NCBI GenBank assembly: GCA_021199255.1
Contig: JAJQIK010000040.1
Span: forward strand, 1 to 45,937
Direction: 5' to 3'
Source of the DNA: Clostridiales bacterium
GTDB taxonomy: Bacteria; Bacillota; Clostridia; Lachnospirales; Lachnospiraceae
DNA length: 45,937 nt
Shown here piece by piece: positions 32,467 to 42,035 of the stretch. The translations under genes and the position numbers were made by a program. Below the pieces are notes generated by a model. The model made no database searches and was not told the origin of the DNA. It was given only the letters and a program-made list of their open reading frames with translations. Each line of letters starts with the position of its first letter. Position 1 is the stretch's first letter.

Positions 32467-33145
32467 AATAATACCCCACGCCCCATTTTGTACGCACATA
32501 AACCGGTTCGCTCGGTACGCTCTCTATCTTTTCACGCAGTCTTCTGATATGTACGTCTACGGTTCTTACGTCTCCGGGATAATCGTTTCCCCATATCAGC
32601 TTCAACAATTCCTCCCTGCTGTAGACCTTACCGGGGTTTTTCATTAACAGCTCCAGCATTTCAAACTCCTTCGCGGTCAGATTGATTTCCCTGTCCTTAA
32701 TGTAAACGCGCCTGCCGTCACATTCCAGACGCATATCGCCCTTTTCCACGACTCTGGAAGCCTCTTTCTCCCCGTTCTTTCTGCCGGTTCTGCGTATGAT
32801 AGCCTTAATCCTTGCCTTGACCTCTAAAATATTAAAGGGCTTGGTAATATAATCGTCAGCGCCGTAGTCCAGTCCCAAAATCTTATCCATATCGTCGCCC
32901 TTGGCAGTCAACATCACAATAGGCACGCTGGAAAATTCGCGGATCTGCTGACATACCTCAAAGCCCGTCATCTTCGGCAGCATCACGTCCAGCAGAATCA
33001 TATCATATTGATTCTTCTGCGCCAGCTCCAGGGCTTCCTCTCCGTCATAAGCGCAGTCCACTTCCATGCCGTCCTGCTCCAGACTGAACCGAATCCCCTT
33101 CACAATTAACTTTTCATCATCAACCACTAAGACCTTCTGACCCAT
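32459..33145 (-). CDS. OmpR/WalR-type response regulator
   Basis: A 228-residue regulator. The receiver has D9/D10, phospho-acceptor D53 (MILLDVMLP), T in VMLTAKGD and K near 107 (YITKPFN). The C-terminal winged helix (about 135-226) has EFEMLELLMKNPGKVYSREELLKLIWG and VDVHIRRLREKIE. It acts with the kinase encoded downstream and resembles the envelope-stress regulators of Firmicutes. AGGAG precedes ATG 33145. Confidence 0.93.
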   Translation of the reverse strand: MGQKVLVVDDEKLIVKGIRFSLEQDGMEVDCAYDGEEALELAQKNQYDMILLDVMLPKMTGFEVCQQIREFSSVPIVMLTAKGDDMDKILGLDYGADDYITKPFNILEVKARIKAIIRRTGRKNGEKEASRVVEKGDMRLECDGRRVYIKDREINLTAKEFEMLELLMKNPGKVYSREELLKLIWGNDYPGDVRTVDVHIRRLREKIESVPSEPVYVRTKWGVGYYFA

Positions 33146-33220
33146 TCTCTCCTACTCACCCCATTCATACTTTCGGATACGCCGGAAAACGCACTCCCAC
33201 GCCCTTCGCGCTTTTCCTTC

Positions 33221-34066
33221 CTATCCTGTCGTAATACTGTCCTTTATCTTATCATAAGTACCCTGCTTGATACCGCTTACGTTCATAATATCCTCGACGG
33301 CCGCAAAAGCGCCGTGCTCCTGCCGGTAAGCGATAATCGCCGAAGCCCTGGCCGCTCCGATTCCCGGAATCTCGCACAGCTGCGACTCAGAGGCCGTATT
33401 GATATTAATTTTGCCCTCCGCAGAAACGCCGCTTTCCTCTTCCGCAGCGCCGCTGCCGTCTGCCTGTATGGAGCTTTCCGGAAATAAAATCCCTATTCTG
33501 CCCTGTGCCTCTACGGCAGCCGCACCGCCCTCCGTATCTCCGTCCTCCTGCGCCAGGGCTTCCACCTGGGCGATGGTAGGAATCATCAGCTGAACCTCAT
33601 CAGGCAACTGCTGCGCCTGATTGACATAAGTTCTGTCCGCGTCCTCCGTAAAGCCGCCCGCCGCCTGTACCGCCTGATACACACGGCTCCCCGCAGGGAG
33701 CTCATACACCCCCGGCTCCTGAACTGCTCCGCAGACATGGATACAGATCACCGCCGGTTCCGTCCGGCTATCAGCCTCCTCCGCTCCAACTCCATCTGAA
33801 ACGGCGTCAGTCCCTTCTACTCCCGACGCTGTCCCGCTCTGCGCTGCCCCGGCGTTGTCCCCGGTCTCTGCCCCAGCCCCAAGCCCTGTATCTGACTCTT
33901 CCGCGGCGGCTTCTTCTTCCCGCTGCGTCTCCTGCAGGGAAAATACCAGTTCTTCCTTTCTGGTACAGCCGCCGCACAGAATCGCCGCCACGGGTATACA
34001 CAACAACGCCGCTTTCAGGGCGCAGCCTCTGGCGCGAGGCGTTTTGTTACTTTCTTTTCTTCGCAT
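33221..34066 (-). CDS. comEA: ComEA-like competence DNA-binding protein
   Basis: A 281-residue lipoprotein-like protein. A basic start and a hydrophobic stretch (AALLCIPVAAILCGGC) suggest lipidation. An acidic Glu/Gly/Ala linker follows, then an SLBB domain (IHVCGAVQEPGVYELPAGSRVYQAVQAAGGFTEDAD) and a C-terminal double HhH (ININTASESQLCEIPGIGAARASAIIAYRQEHGAF...VSGIKQGTYDKIKD). It binds incoming dsDNA for transfer to ComEC, which is broken here. ATG 34066 follows AAAGGAAT. Confidence 0.92.
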   Translation of the reverse strand: MRRKESNKTPRARGCALKAALLCIPVAAILCGGCTRKEELVFSLQETQREEEAAAEESDTGLGAGAETGDNAGAAQSGTASGVEGTDAVSDGVGAEEADSRTEPAVICIHVCGAVQEPGVYELPAGSRVYQAVQAAGGFTEDADRTYVNQAQQLPDEVQLMIPTIAQVEALAQEDGDTEGGAAAVEAQGRIGILFPESSIQADGSGAAEEESGVSAEGKININTASESQLCEIPGIGAARASAIIAYRQEHGAFAAVEDIMNVSGIKQGTYDKIKDSITTG

Positions 34067-34147
34067 AGATTCCTTTCCGAATCCCTCTCGGATTCTCAAG
34101 GAAGCTCCCGCTATGCACTGTAGTTTCATTGTAAAATAAATTATAGT

Positions 34148-34579
34148 TTATGTCCACTTAAAAATGACAATTCCCAGAATTGCCACCGCCATTCCTATCA
34201 TTTTACGCATCTCAAGAGGCTGTTTTTCTACGCCGAACAGTCCCAGAAGCTCTATCACATACGCCACAATCAACTGGGAAATGACGATCAGCATCACCGC
34301 CTTCGCCGACCCCAGAAGCGCCATACCCTGAATCACCGTATAGGTAATAAAAGCGCCGATGACGCCTCCTAAAAGCATATACTTGGGCTCCACCTTCCAC
34401 AGGGAGGTAAAGGAAGAGCGATCCGTAATCAGCCACCCGGCCAGACAGACCAACAGCGCCGTAAACTGCACGAAAGCATTGGCGACCCAAATGCCCGATG
34501 TCTTCGTCACCTGTGTGTTAAATACGCCCTGAACGCTCATGAGCGCGCCGGATAATAATGCAATCAAAAATCCAAACAT
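34148..34579 (-). CDS. Small DMT-type transporter (DUF606 family)
   Basis: A 143-residue membrane protein with four to five hydrophobic helices (FLIALLSGALMSVQGVFN, LLVCLAGWLI, GGVIGAFITYTVIQG, AVMLIVISQLIVAYVIELLG, MIGMAVAILGIVIF). This is the DUF606/DMT half-size type, which probably pairs with itself or another copy. The substrate is unknown. ATG 34579 has GGGGG upstream; a 21-bp hairpin separates it from the solute-binding gene before it. Confidence 0.85.
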   Translation of the reverse strand: MFGFLIALLSGALMSVQGVFNTQVTKTSGIWVANAFVQFTALLVCLAGWLITDRSSFTSLWKVEPKYMLLGGVIGAFITYTVIQGMALLGSAKAVMLIVISQLIVAYVIELLGLFGVEKQPLEMRKMIGMAVAILGIVIFKWT

Positions 34580-34615
34580 AAGATACCCCCGCTTTTTATG
34601 ATATAAAAATTTTAT

Positions 34616-34660
34616 GATAAAATAATACAAGACAGCCAAGCTGTCCTGTACTATTTTATC
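34616..34660 (-). terminator. Long 21-bp hairpin terminator after solute-binding gene
   Basis: Two 21-nt arms differ at only two positions (both G-U compatible) around a CAA loop; the minus-strand downstream side reads TATTATTTTATC. It ends the arg/solute-binding transcript and insulates the transporter gene. Confidence 0.8.
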
Positions 34661-34697
34661 CATTCTTTATGCGGGATATGCAGATTTCCATCTCCTG

Positions 34698-36317
34698 TCA
34701 CTCGGTTTCCGCTTCCGTACTTTCTTCCTCCGTACTTTCTTCCTCCGTATAGGCTTCCTCTGTCCCGGCTTCCTCCTCTTCGGTTTCCGCCGGCAGGTCG
34801 ATATATTCCTCCGTATAGGCTTCGCCGACTACCTGCGACATGATTTTTTCCGACAACGCCTTCAAATCCTCATTGGCGTCGTCCCCGTCCCAAATCTTCG
34901 CAAAGGCAATCTCTAACTCTACCCAGAAATTACTGGTTTCAATCATCTTCGGCATCGGCACGGAATTTTTATATTCTTCCATATACGCCGCCGCATTGGG
35001 TTCTTCATAGGTCGTACCGCCCGCGTACACCGGCAGCTTTCCGGTCCTGCCCAGCAGGCTGTCCGTATCATATTCAGTCAGATATCTGGCAAAAGCATTG
35101 GCCGTTTCCTTCTGCACAGAATAACCGTTCACCACTACGCACTGGGTCACCGACAAAGACGCGGAACTCAGGGTTTCGCTTACGTCCGGCAGCCGGGAAA
35201 TCCCATATTCATAATCAAAGCTTCCCTCCGCTTTTGCTTCCTCGATCTTAGTCAAAGCGTCCGAAGTCGCTACCGTATAAACGATTTTACCGTCCATAAA
35301 ATCCTGTAGGACACTGTCATAACTGATTTCCTTAGTGTCTATGGAAAAGAACTGGTTCAAATCCTGATAAACCTGCATGCAGCGGATCGCGTCTTCATTA
35401 TAGATATGGATCGAATCCGACTGATCTCCATCCACGCCGCCCACATCAATATGATCCCCTACAAAGAAATAATTATAAAAAATATCGGACACATCCCACT
35501 TAAAGACAGCTTCTACCTGCTCCGGCGCGTCATATCCATCCGCAAAGGACAAAATATCATCGATGGTACTCGGCAACGCCTCCTCCGCCTTCGCCACAAT
35601 CGCTTCCTCCGTAACGGCGCTTTGCGTATCGTCAGTCTCCAAAGCGGCTTCCGACGACTCATTGGCATCCCCGGATATCTGTTCGCTTTCGTCCGCGTCG
35701 GCTGTTTCCAGCTCCGTTTCCCCGCTGTCCGCCAATGCCTGCGCTTCTTCCCCCATAGCCAGATCAGCCTCCGCCTCAAGCTGCGCCCTGGCCCAATCCT
35801 CCAGATAAGTCCTGTTATAGAGAAAGCAACTGGTCTCAAAGTAAAAGGGATAGGCGATCTGTTTGCCCTGATAGGTCACCGCGTGAATCGCGGCCTCCGG
35901 AAAAATATCCTGCATGGGCGTCTCGTCCTCCGGTATCTGCACCTCGCTGGCCAGTCCCGCCAGATACGCCTTTTCCAAAGAATCATTGCTGACAATATAC
36001 AGATCCGGCGTCTCGTCGCTGTGCAGGGATGCCTGATTGATGGTTTCCAGATATTCCAGCCCCGATGTATAGACGGGAACCACCCTCACCTCATCCTGAT
36101 ATTCGCTGTAGGATACCGCCACGCTGTTCAGATAATCCGTCAGCGCTTCGTCCGTGTACCATAAGTATAAGGTTTCCCTATGCCCGAAGAGAGAATCGTC
36201 CTCCCCTTCGGTTTCTTCCGTCCGGTAAATCGCCATTCCGGCTTTGCCGGCAGCATAGACGCCGCCAGCCAGCAGCGCGATCGCCAGAATCGCGATAAAT
36301 CTCTTTTTTAGAGCCAC
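34698..36317 (-). CDS. Extracellular solute-binding protein (ABC type) with acidic insert
   Basis: A 539-residue protein. It has a basic N-terminus and a hydrophobic helix (FIAILAIALLAGGVYAAGKAG), which looks like an uncleaved anchor or signal, then the solute-binding family 1 pattern (LYLWYTDEALTDYLNSVAVSYSEY, DLYIVSNDSLEKAYLAG, AYPFYFETSCFLYNRTYLEDW). Between about 190 and 250 lies an acidic Glu/Ala/Asp/Ser-rich insertion, and the tail repeats Glu/Ser/Thr. No permease or ATPase gene is adjacent. GTG 36317 has AAGGAG upstream. It lies 35 nt after argD and may be in the same transcript. Confidence 0.75.
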   Translation of the reverse strand: MALKKRFIAILAIALLAGGVYAAGKAGMAIYRTEETEGEDDSLFGHRETLYLWYTDEALTDYLNSVAVSYSEYQDEVRVVPVYTSGLEYLETINQASLHSDETPDLYIVSNDSLEKAYLAGLASEVQIPEDETPMQDIFPEAAIHAVTYQGKQIAYPFYFETSCFLYNRTYLEDWARAQLEAEADLAMGEEAQALADSGETELETADADESEQISGDANESSEAALETDDTQSAVTEEAIVAKAEEALPSTIDDILSFADGYDAPEQVEAVFKWDVSDIFYNYFFVGDHIDVGGVDGDQSDSIHIYNEDAIRCMQVYQDLNQFFSIDTKEISYDSVLQDFMDGKIVYTVATSDALTKIEEAKAEGSFDYEYGISRLPDVSETLSSASLSVTQCVVVNGYSVQKETANAFARYLTEYDTDSLLGRTGKLPVYAGGTTYEEPNAAAYMEEYKNSVPMPKMIETSNFWVELEIAFAKIWDGDDANEDLKALSEKIMSQVVGEAYTEEYIDLPAETEEEEAGTEEAYTEEESTEEESTEAETE

Positions 36318-36352
36318 TCTTTGATCTCCTTCTTCTTTCCGTCCCGGCTGCA

Positions 36353-37558
36353 TCAGCCATACACTTCGCCGATACTCTCCCGTAAAATAACCATCATGTC
36401 ATCTACATGCTCTTTCGTAATCACAAGGGGCGGCACAAAACGGATAATATTCGTTCCGGCGTTGATCAGAATCAGCCCCTTATCCATGGCTTTGACAATC
36501 ACATCGCCTACCGCCCGGTCAAACACAAGCCCCTGCATCATGCCCAAGCCCCGTCTTTCCTGAACGCAGTCAAATTCCTGTACCATCTCCTCCAGCCGTC
36601 CGCCCAGATAATCCCCTACTGTGCCGACATTGTCCAGCACCTTCTGTCGTTCAAACAAATCGATGACCTTGCAGATAGCGGCGCAGGCCAGAGGATTACC
36701 GCCGTAGGTGGTGCCGTGATCTCCCGCCGCAAGGGAATGGGCGCCCACCTTTTCCGTCATCAGAAAAGCGCCTACGGGTACGCCGCAGCCCAACGCCTTG
36801 GCTGTGGTCATAACGTCCGGTTTCATTCCATATCTCTGCCATGCGTACATGGTTCCGGTACGCCCCATGCCACACTGGATTTCATCCAGAATCATCAGAA
36901 TATCTCTTTCGTCGCACAGCTTCCTGACCTTCCGCATGAACTCCTCCGTAGCGGGATAGATGCCGCCCTCGCCCTGCACGGTCTCAAATAAAATCCCACA
37001 GGTCTTATCCGTAACCTGCGCTTCCACGCTTTCAAAATCATTCAACCGGGCGAAACGGATATTGCCGATTCCCGGTTCAAAAGCCTCGCGGTAATGGGGA
37101 TTGCCCGTAACAGACAATGCTCCCATGGTTCTGCCGTGGAAGGAATGATCCATGGCGATAATCTCATGATCCGTGCAGCCGTCCTTTAACCAGGCATACT
37201 TCCTGGCCGTCTTAATAGCTCCTTCCACCGCCTCCGCGCCGCTGTTCGTAAAAAAGACTCTGTCCATACCGGATATCTTCTGAAGCTTCTTCGCCGCCTC
37301 AATCGCCGGAAGATTATAATAATAATTAGAGGTATGGATAAGCTTGTCAATCTGCTCTTTCAAAGCGTCGTTGTATTCCTGATGATGATACCCTAAGGCA
37401 AAAACGGCGATACCGGATACAAAATCCAGATATTTCTTGCCGTCCATATCATAGAGATATACGCCTTCCCCTCTCTCCAATACCACCTGATAACGGTTGT
37501 AGGTATGTAATAAGGCTTTCTCCGCCTCGTCAATATAATTCTGCATTGCAGCGCTCAT
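36353..37558 (-). CDS. argD: Acetylornithine aminotransferase
   Basis: A 401-residue class III aminotransferase of arginine synthesis, turning N-acetylglutamate semialdehyde into acetylornithine. FFTNSGAEAVEGAIKTARKY (102-121), MDHSFHGRTMGAL, FETVQGEGG (191-199), LDEIQCGMGRTG and the PLP Lys 254 (TTAKALGCGVP) are present. GGCGGGG precedes ATG 37558. It lies 33 nt after argB and belongs to the argJBD cluster. Confidence 0.96.
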   Translation of the reverse strand: MSAAMQNYIDEAEKALLHTYNRYQVVLERGEGVYLYDMDGKKYLDFVSGIAVFALGYHHQEYNDALKEQIDKLIHTSNYYYNLPAIEAAKKLQKISGMDRVFFTNSGAEAVEGAIKTARKYAWLKDGCTDHEIIAMDHSFHGRTMGALSVTGNPHYREAFEPGIGNIRFARLNDFESVEAQVTDKTCGILFETVQGEGGIYPATEEFMRKVRKLCDERDILMILDEIQCGMGRTGTMYAWQRYGMKPDVMTTAKALGCGVPVGAFLMTEKVGAHSLAAGDHGTTYGGNPLACAAICKVIDLFERQKVLDNVGTVGDYLGGRLEEMVQEFDCVQERRGLGMMQGLVFDRAVGDVIVKAMDKGLILINAGTNIIRFVPPLVITKEHVDDMMVILRESIGEVYG

Positions 37559-37591
37559 GGGAATTCCCCGCCTTTCTCTCAAGCTAACTTA

Positions 37592-38479
37592 TCATAAGGT
37601 TTCGTGGTTGGCAATAATAGCCGTTCCAATACCGTGGTTGGTGAAAATCTCCAACAGCAGACAGTGGAGGATACGCCCGTCCAGAATATGAACCCTGTTG
37701 ACGCCCCCCTTGATGGCGTCCGTGCAATTACTCAGCTTAGGCAGCATACCGCCACCGATACAGCCGCTGGCAATCAGTTCCTCCGCCTGCGCCGCCGTCA
37801 GTCTGGAAATAAAGCTTGACTTATCATTGATATCCCGGTACAGGCCCTCGATATCCGTCAGGAACACCAGCTTATCCGCGCCTACCGCCTTGGCGATGGC
37901 GCAGGCCGCGTCATCCGCGTTGATATTATAGGTGTTATACTGCTCGTCCAGCCCTATGGGCGCTACAATAGGCAGGAAATCCTTTTCCAGCAGATCGTAA
38001 AGGAGCTTTGGCTCGACCTTTTTAATGTCGCCTACGAAGCCGATATCCTGACCGTCCGCATATTTCTTATCGCACTGCAGCAGCCCGCCGTCCTTGCCGC
38101 TGACTCCCACGGCTTTTACGCCCAGCTCTCCCACCATACGCACCAGGTTCTTGTTGACCTTATTCAGAACCATCTCCGCAATTTCCATGGTCTCCTCGTC
38201 CGTCACACGGAGCCCGTTTACAAATCTGGCTTCCTTGCCGACCTTACCAACCCAGCGGCTGATTTCCTTACCTCCGCCATGCACGATAATAGGCTTGAAG
38301 CCTACCAGCTTCAAAAGTGTAACGTCCTTAATGACATTCTTCTGCAATTCCTCATTGCTCATGGCGCTGCCGCCGTATTTGACAACGATAATCTTACGGT
38401 TGAACTTCTGAATATAAGGAAGCGCTTCTATCAGTACCTCCGCTTTTGCCAATACTTTATCCATTTCCTTTTGTTCCAT
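37592..38479 (-). CDS. argB: Acetylglutamate kinase
   Basis: A 295-residue amino acid kinase, which phosphorylates N-acetylglutamate. VVKYGGSAM (about 31-39), [29 protein letters not shown], the Asn-Ile-Asn-Ala-Asp-Asp segment ([13 protein letters not shown]) and [13 protein letters not shown] are seen, as is the hexameric-form N-terminal helix region, which links to arginine feedback in related enzymes. GAGGAAG precedes ATG 38479. It lies between argJ and argD. Confidence 0.96.
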   Translation of the reverse strand: MEQKEMDKVLAKAEVLIEALPYIQKFNRKIIVVKYGGSAMSNEELQKNVIKDVTLLKLVGFKPIIVHGGGKEISRWVGKVGKEARFVNGLRVTDEETMEIAEMVLNKVNKNLVRMVGELGVKAVGVSGKDGGLLQCDKKYADGQDIGFVGDIKKVEPKLLYDLLEKDFLPIVAPIGLDEQYNTYNINADDAACAIAKAVGADKLVFLTDIEGLYRDINDKSSFISRLTAAQAEELIASGCIGGGMLPKLSNCTDAIKGGVNRVHILDGRILHCLLLEIFTNHGIGTAIIANHETL

Positions 38480-38529
38480 ATTCTTCCTCATTTCCCCGGA
38501 GCCTTCCTATAGCTGGCACAAGCCCGCCC

Positions 38530-39753
38530 TTAACTCCTGTAATCCGCATTAATCTTCACATAATCGTAGGTTAAATCACAGCCCCATGCCGTGGCCTGCG
38601 CCTCGCCCATTTTCATATCCACAATCACCCGCACCTCCGGCGACGACAGAATCTCTGTGGCTTCCGCCTCATCATAATCTGTCAGCATGCCGCCTTTACA
38701 GATCTGTATCCGTTTCTGGTCATTTTCACAGAACAGTTCTACCTGGGCGGGATCAAAATCCACGCCGGAATACCCCAGCGCGCACATGATTCTGCCGATA
38801 TTGGCGTCGTGCCCGTAAATCATGGCTTTGGTCAGGCTGGAGCACACTACGGACTTGCTTAAGGTTCTCGCATTTTCCTTCGTATCCGCGTGGATCACCT
38901 TCGTCTCAAACAAAGCGGTAGCCCCCTCGCCATCTCCCGCCATCATCTTGGCAAGCGTTGTGTCTATGTAGCGCAGAGCCTCTTTAAATTTGGCATAATC
39001 CTCATTCTTCTCCGTAATCCTCGGATTGCCCGCCAGAGAGTTGGCAAGGACTACCAGCGTATCGTTCGTCGAGGTATCGCCGTCTACGGAAATCATATTA
39101 AAGGTATCCTGTACGTCCTCCCTCAAAGCCTCCTGCAGCAGTTCTTTGGAAATCGCGATATCAGTCGTCACAAAGCCCAGCATAGTGCCCATATTAGGGT
39201 GAATCATGCCGGAGCCCTTGCACATTCCGCCGATGGTCACGGTCTTACCGCCAAGCTCGATCTGTACCGCCGCCTGCTTGGAAATCCTGTCGGTAGTCAT
39301 AATCGCTTCCGCCGCAGATGTGCCTGCCGCCAACGTATCCGTCTTGTCCGCCGCCAGCTTCTCTATGCCTGCCTCGATTCTGTCCATTGGGAGCTGCCAG
39401 CCGATCACGCCGGTAGACGCCACAAGCACCGCGTCTTCCGATATTCCCAGTACCTTAGCCGCCTTGGCCGCAGTCTGCTTACAACACGCGTATCCCTGGC
39501 CGCCGGTACAGGCATTGGCAATTCCCGCATTGACCACCACCGCCTGCACCGCCGGAGAATGGCTGACTACCTCCTTATCCCACAGCACCGGCGCGGCCTT
39601 TACCACATTACCGGTAAACACGCCCGCAGCTATACAGGGCGCCGCGCTGTATACCATCGCCATATCCTTTCTGTTCTGATATTTAATGGCGGCTTCCACG
39701 CCCGCAGCCTCAAAGCCCTGCGCCGCAGTAACGCCTCCTTCTATAATATTCAT
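38530..39753 (-). CDS. argJ: Bifunctional glutamate N-acetyltransferase / ornithine acetyltransferase
   Basis: A 407-residue ArgJ, which recycles the acetyl group between acetylornithine and glutamate and is autocleaved into two chains. The cleavage region reads KGSGMIHPNMGTMLGFVTTD; Thr 190 is the nucleophile, preceded by Gly 189 where many homologues have Ala. VNAGIANACTGGQG and MISVDGDTSTNDT are further family motifs. It is the first gene of the argJBD operon, with promoter and ArgR-type boxes upstream (39816-39936). Confidence 0.95.
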   Translation of the reverse strand: MNIIEGGVTAAQGFEAAGVEAAIKYQNRKDMAMVYSAAPCIAAGVFTGNVVKAAPVLWDKEVVSHSPAVQAVVVNAGIANACTGGQGYACCKQTAAKAAKVLGISEDAVLVASTGVIGWQLPMDRIEAGIEKLAADKTDTLAAGTSAAEAIMTTDRISKQAAVQIELGGKTVTIGGMCKGSGMIHPNMGTMLGFVTTDIAISKELLQEALREDVQDTFNMISVDGDTSTNDTLVVLANSLAGNPRITEKNEDYAKFKEALRYIDTTLAKMMAGDGEGATALFETKVIHADTKENARTLSKSVVCSSLTKAMIYGHDANIGRIMCALGYSGVDFDPAQVELFCENDQKRIQICKGGMLTDYDEAEATEILSSPEVRVIVDMKMGEAQATAWGCDLTYDYVKINADYRS

Positions 39754-39815
39754 GATGAAACCATTCCTTTCTTCCCGCTTTTACGCATACTTCCACGGGA
39801 TCACAACTATTAATC

Positions 39816-39844
39816 AATATACAATAAAACAGAAGGAATTGCAA
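39816..39844 (-). promoter_or_regulatory. Promoter of argJBD
   Basis: Minus strand TTGCAA, 17-nt spacer, TATATT, about 63 nt before the argJ start. The ARG-like box 39846-39861 abuts its -35. Confidence 0.7.
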
Positions 39845-39845
39845 G

Positions 39846-39861
39846 TGCAATTTTATTCACA
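39846..39861 (-). promoter_or_regulatory. ARG-type box 1
   Basis: TGTGAATAAAATTGCA on the minus strand resembles the ArgR/AhrC site TGTGAAT-AAAA-ATTCA. It touches the -35 of the argJ promoter, so a bound regulator would block it. Confidence 0.6.
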
Positions 39862-39916
39862 TTTTGTTTTATTTTATACATATTATTTGCTTTATTATGC
39901 ATAAAATAGGATTTTC

Positions 39917-39936
39917 AGGTGAATACTTATTCACCT
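39917..39936. promoter_or_regulatory. ARG-type box 2 (distal)
   Basis: AGGTGAATACTTATTCACCT, a palindrome with 9-bp arms matching the ArgR consensus. It lies about 70 bp upstream of the box near the promoter, suggesting looping by the ArgR hexamer (inference). Confidence 0.65.
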
Positions 39937-39964
39937 TATCCCGCTGCACCCATTCTCTCCGCGC

Positions 39965-40007
39965 AAAACGGCGCGGCTCCATGGTTCCCCAACGAAGCCG
40001 CGCCGTC
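39965..40007 (-). terminator. Terminator after chemotaxis transducer
   Basis: Minus strand ACGGCGCGGCT pairs with AGCCGCGCCGT (11 bp), followed by TTTTGC. It ends the transducer transcript before the argJ control region. Confidence 0.7.
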
Positions 40008-40025
40008 AATTGGCTGCCTGTTCTT

Positions 40026-41768
40026 TTATACCTTAAATCTGCCTACTGTGGTGTGAAGCTGTTCCGCAATATCCCTGTTGCCGTTTGCTTCCTCCTCAAT
40101 ATTTTTCATGCCCTCGGTAAGATCGGCGGAAATCTCGGCAACGTTCGTGATGCCGCCGGTACTCTCATCTACCGCCGTGTGAACCACGCTGACGGATTCA
40201 TAAATATGGTTCATACTGCCGTTGAGGCTCTTGATCTCCTCCGCAAATCCCTGTAACACCTGATTCAGATGCGCTACATCCTTTTCATAATTCATGCTGT
40301 TGTCCAAAAGCTCGTTATACCCCGCCATGGTTTCCTGCTCCAAAAACTGCAGCATATCGTTGGCCTCCAGCGCCAATTCATTGACCGCTTCGATGACGAT
40401 GCCGCTGACACGGCTGATCTCCGTGGCGGCTTCCTCGGAATGGGCTGCCAGCGTACCGATTTCGTCCGCCACTACCGCGAAGCCTCTTCCTGCTTCTCCC
40501 GCCCGTGCCGCCTCGATGCTGGCATTTAAGGACAACAGGCTCGTCTGCTTGGTAATGCTGATAATCTCATCTGTCAGGCTGTTGATCTGCTCTACCGCTT
40601 TGGACTTTCCAATCTTATCCTGAACCGCCGTACTCATCTCTGCGGCCCGCTGTTTCGCGTTCTGCTGCGCCTGCTGGGCATGGTTGTAAAGTTCCCGCGC
40701 CCTGTCGGCAATCTTCTCCGCGGAGCCGCTCTCGCTGACCGCCTTATCGGTAATCTCGCCGGTAATACTGGAAATCTCATTAATGGAATCGTTGACCTGC
40801 TCCAGCGAAGCGTTCGTCTCCTCCATGGCGGCGCTCATCTCTTCCATAGAGCTTGACACGTCGCAGATATTGCCCTGCGCCTCCGACAGTTGTTGTGCCA
40901 CCAGTCTGGAGGAATTGTTGAGTTCTACGGAATTATCCGTAATTTGCAGCATCATAGCCCGCATATATTCCAGCAGCTTATTGATATTGTCCGCAATCAG
41001 CTCCAGCTCGTCCCCTGAGGTAACCTGCAGCGTTCTTGTCAAGTCCCCCTCGTTGTGCACCAGATCATATATTTTATCATTTACTGCCTCCAGATTCCTC
41101 TTAATGCCGCTCATAATCACAAACAATAACACCAGCGCCGCCACAAGGCAGACGGCGGAAATCTCGAAAATACTATTCGTCGTGCTGTTAAGCCGTTCCG
41201 TAATGCCCGCGGCGTCGTAATCGCTCCCCAAGATTCCCACGACCTGCCCCTGGCTGTCCGTAATAGTCTTATACACGGTAATCAGATCGCCGTCCTCCGT
41301 GGAATCTATGTAATCCTGTACATATTCGCCGCCCGCAAACACATCGGCCAGCTCCTCATAGGATACTTCAAAAGCCTCTCCCGGCATATTCTGCCCCTGG
41401 GATTCGTCCGCGTCGACGCCATAATAAACCGTTCCATTTTCCTCATACAAGGTATACAGATACTTAATGCCGCACCGGTCTCTCGCTTCCCGCATGGCGG
41501 CGAGCATCTGCTGATACTCCTGCGTTTCCTCAGACCCGGCTCTGATCTGTCCTATCAGATCTCCATCCACCGCAGACAGGGACATGACCGCCGCCATATC
41601 CGCTTCTTCCACCCCCATGGCCACCATGCCGTAATAAACGTGGCGGTAAGAATTCAGTCCCAATATCACGCATACGACGATAATCAGTATGGTGCTTGGA
41701 ATCAGTATTTTCGTCCGAATACTGAGTTTTCTGGTTTTTGCCTTCGTTTTTTGCTTCCCATCTTCCAT
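40026..41768 (-). CDS. Methyl-accepting chemotaxis protein
   Basis: A 580-residue transducer. Helix 1 lies at about 22-40, an extracytoplasmic Cache-like sensor runs from 45 to 205 ([37 protein letters not shown]), and helix 2 lies at about 212-232. A HAMP-like linker and a long coiled coil follow, with the signalling tip [34 protein letters not shown]. It would report an extracellular signal to CheA. No che or flagellar genes lie nearby. ATG 41768 has GAAGGA upstream. It separates argJ from argC. Confidence 0.92.
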   Translation of the reverse strand: MEDGKQKTKAKTRKLSIRTKILIPSTILIIVVCVILGLNSYRHVYYGMVAMGVEEADMAAVMSLSAVDGDLIGQIRAGSEETQEYQQMLAAMREARDRCGIKYLYTLYEENGTVYYGVDADESQGQNMPGEAFEVSYEELADVFAGGEYVQDYIDSTEDGDLITVYKTITDSQGQVVGILGSDYDAAGITERLNSTTNSIFEISAVCLVAALVLLFVIMSGIKRNLEAVNDKIYDLVHNEGDLTRTLQVTSGDELELIADNINKLLEYMRAMMLQITDNSVELNNSSRLVAQQLSEAQGNICDVSSSMEEMSAAMEETNASLEQVNDSINEISSITGEITDKAVSESGSAEKIADRARELYNHAQQAQQNAKQRAAEMSTAVQDKIGKSKAVEQINSLTDEIISITKQTSLLSLNASIEAARAGEAGRGFAVVADEIGTLAAHSEEAATEISRVSGIVIEAVNELALEANDMLQFLEQETMAGYNELLDNSMNYEKDVAHLNQVLQGFAEEIKSLNGSMNHIYESVSVVHTAVDESTGGITNVAEISADLTEGMKNIEEEANGNRDIAEQLHTTVGRFKV

Positions 41769-42035
41769 ATTCCGTTGTCCTTCGCCTTTCTTTCAGCGCC
41801 CAGCGGGTCGCCTACGTGCTATAAAATCATTATAGGACTTTTTTACTATAGAATCAACTTTTTCTTCTCCTCCAGGACACCCCCTAAGACCCTGGAAAAC
41901 CCTTCCTGCCCTCACATTTTGTACACATCCCATTCATATTTTTAACACATTTGCTGTCTATACTATGGCGATAGGCATAAGAAATCCATTCTGTAGCTGC
42001 CTATGAGACCGACAACAGGAAAGGAATCATTTCAG

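Noticed and set aside
35406-36164. Long plus-strand frames opposite the solute-binding, comEC, argD and argJ genes
   Set aside because: They are antisense to well-supported genes and have no ribosome sites or family features.
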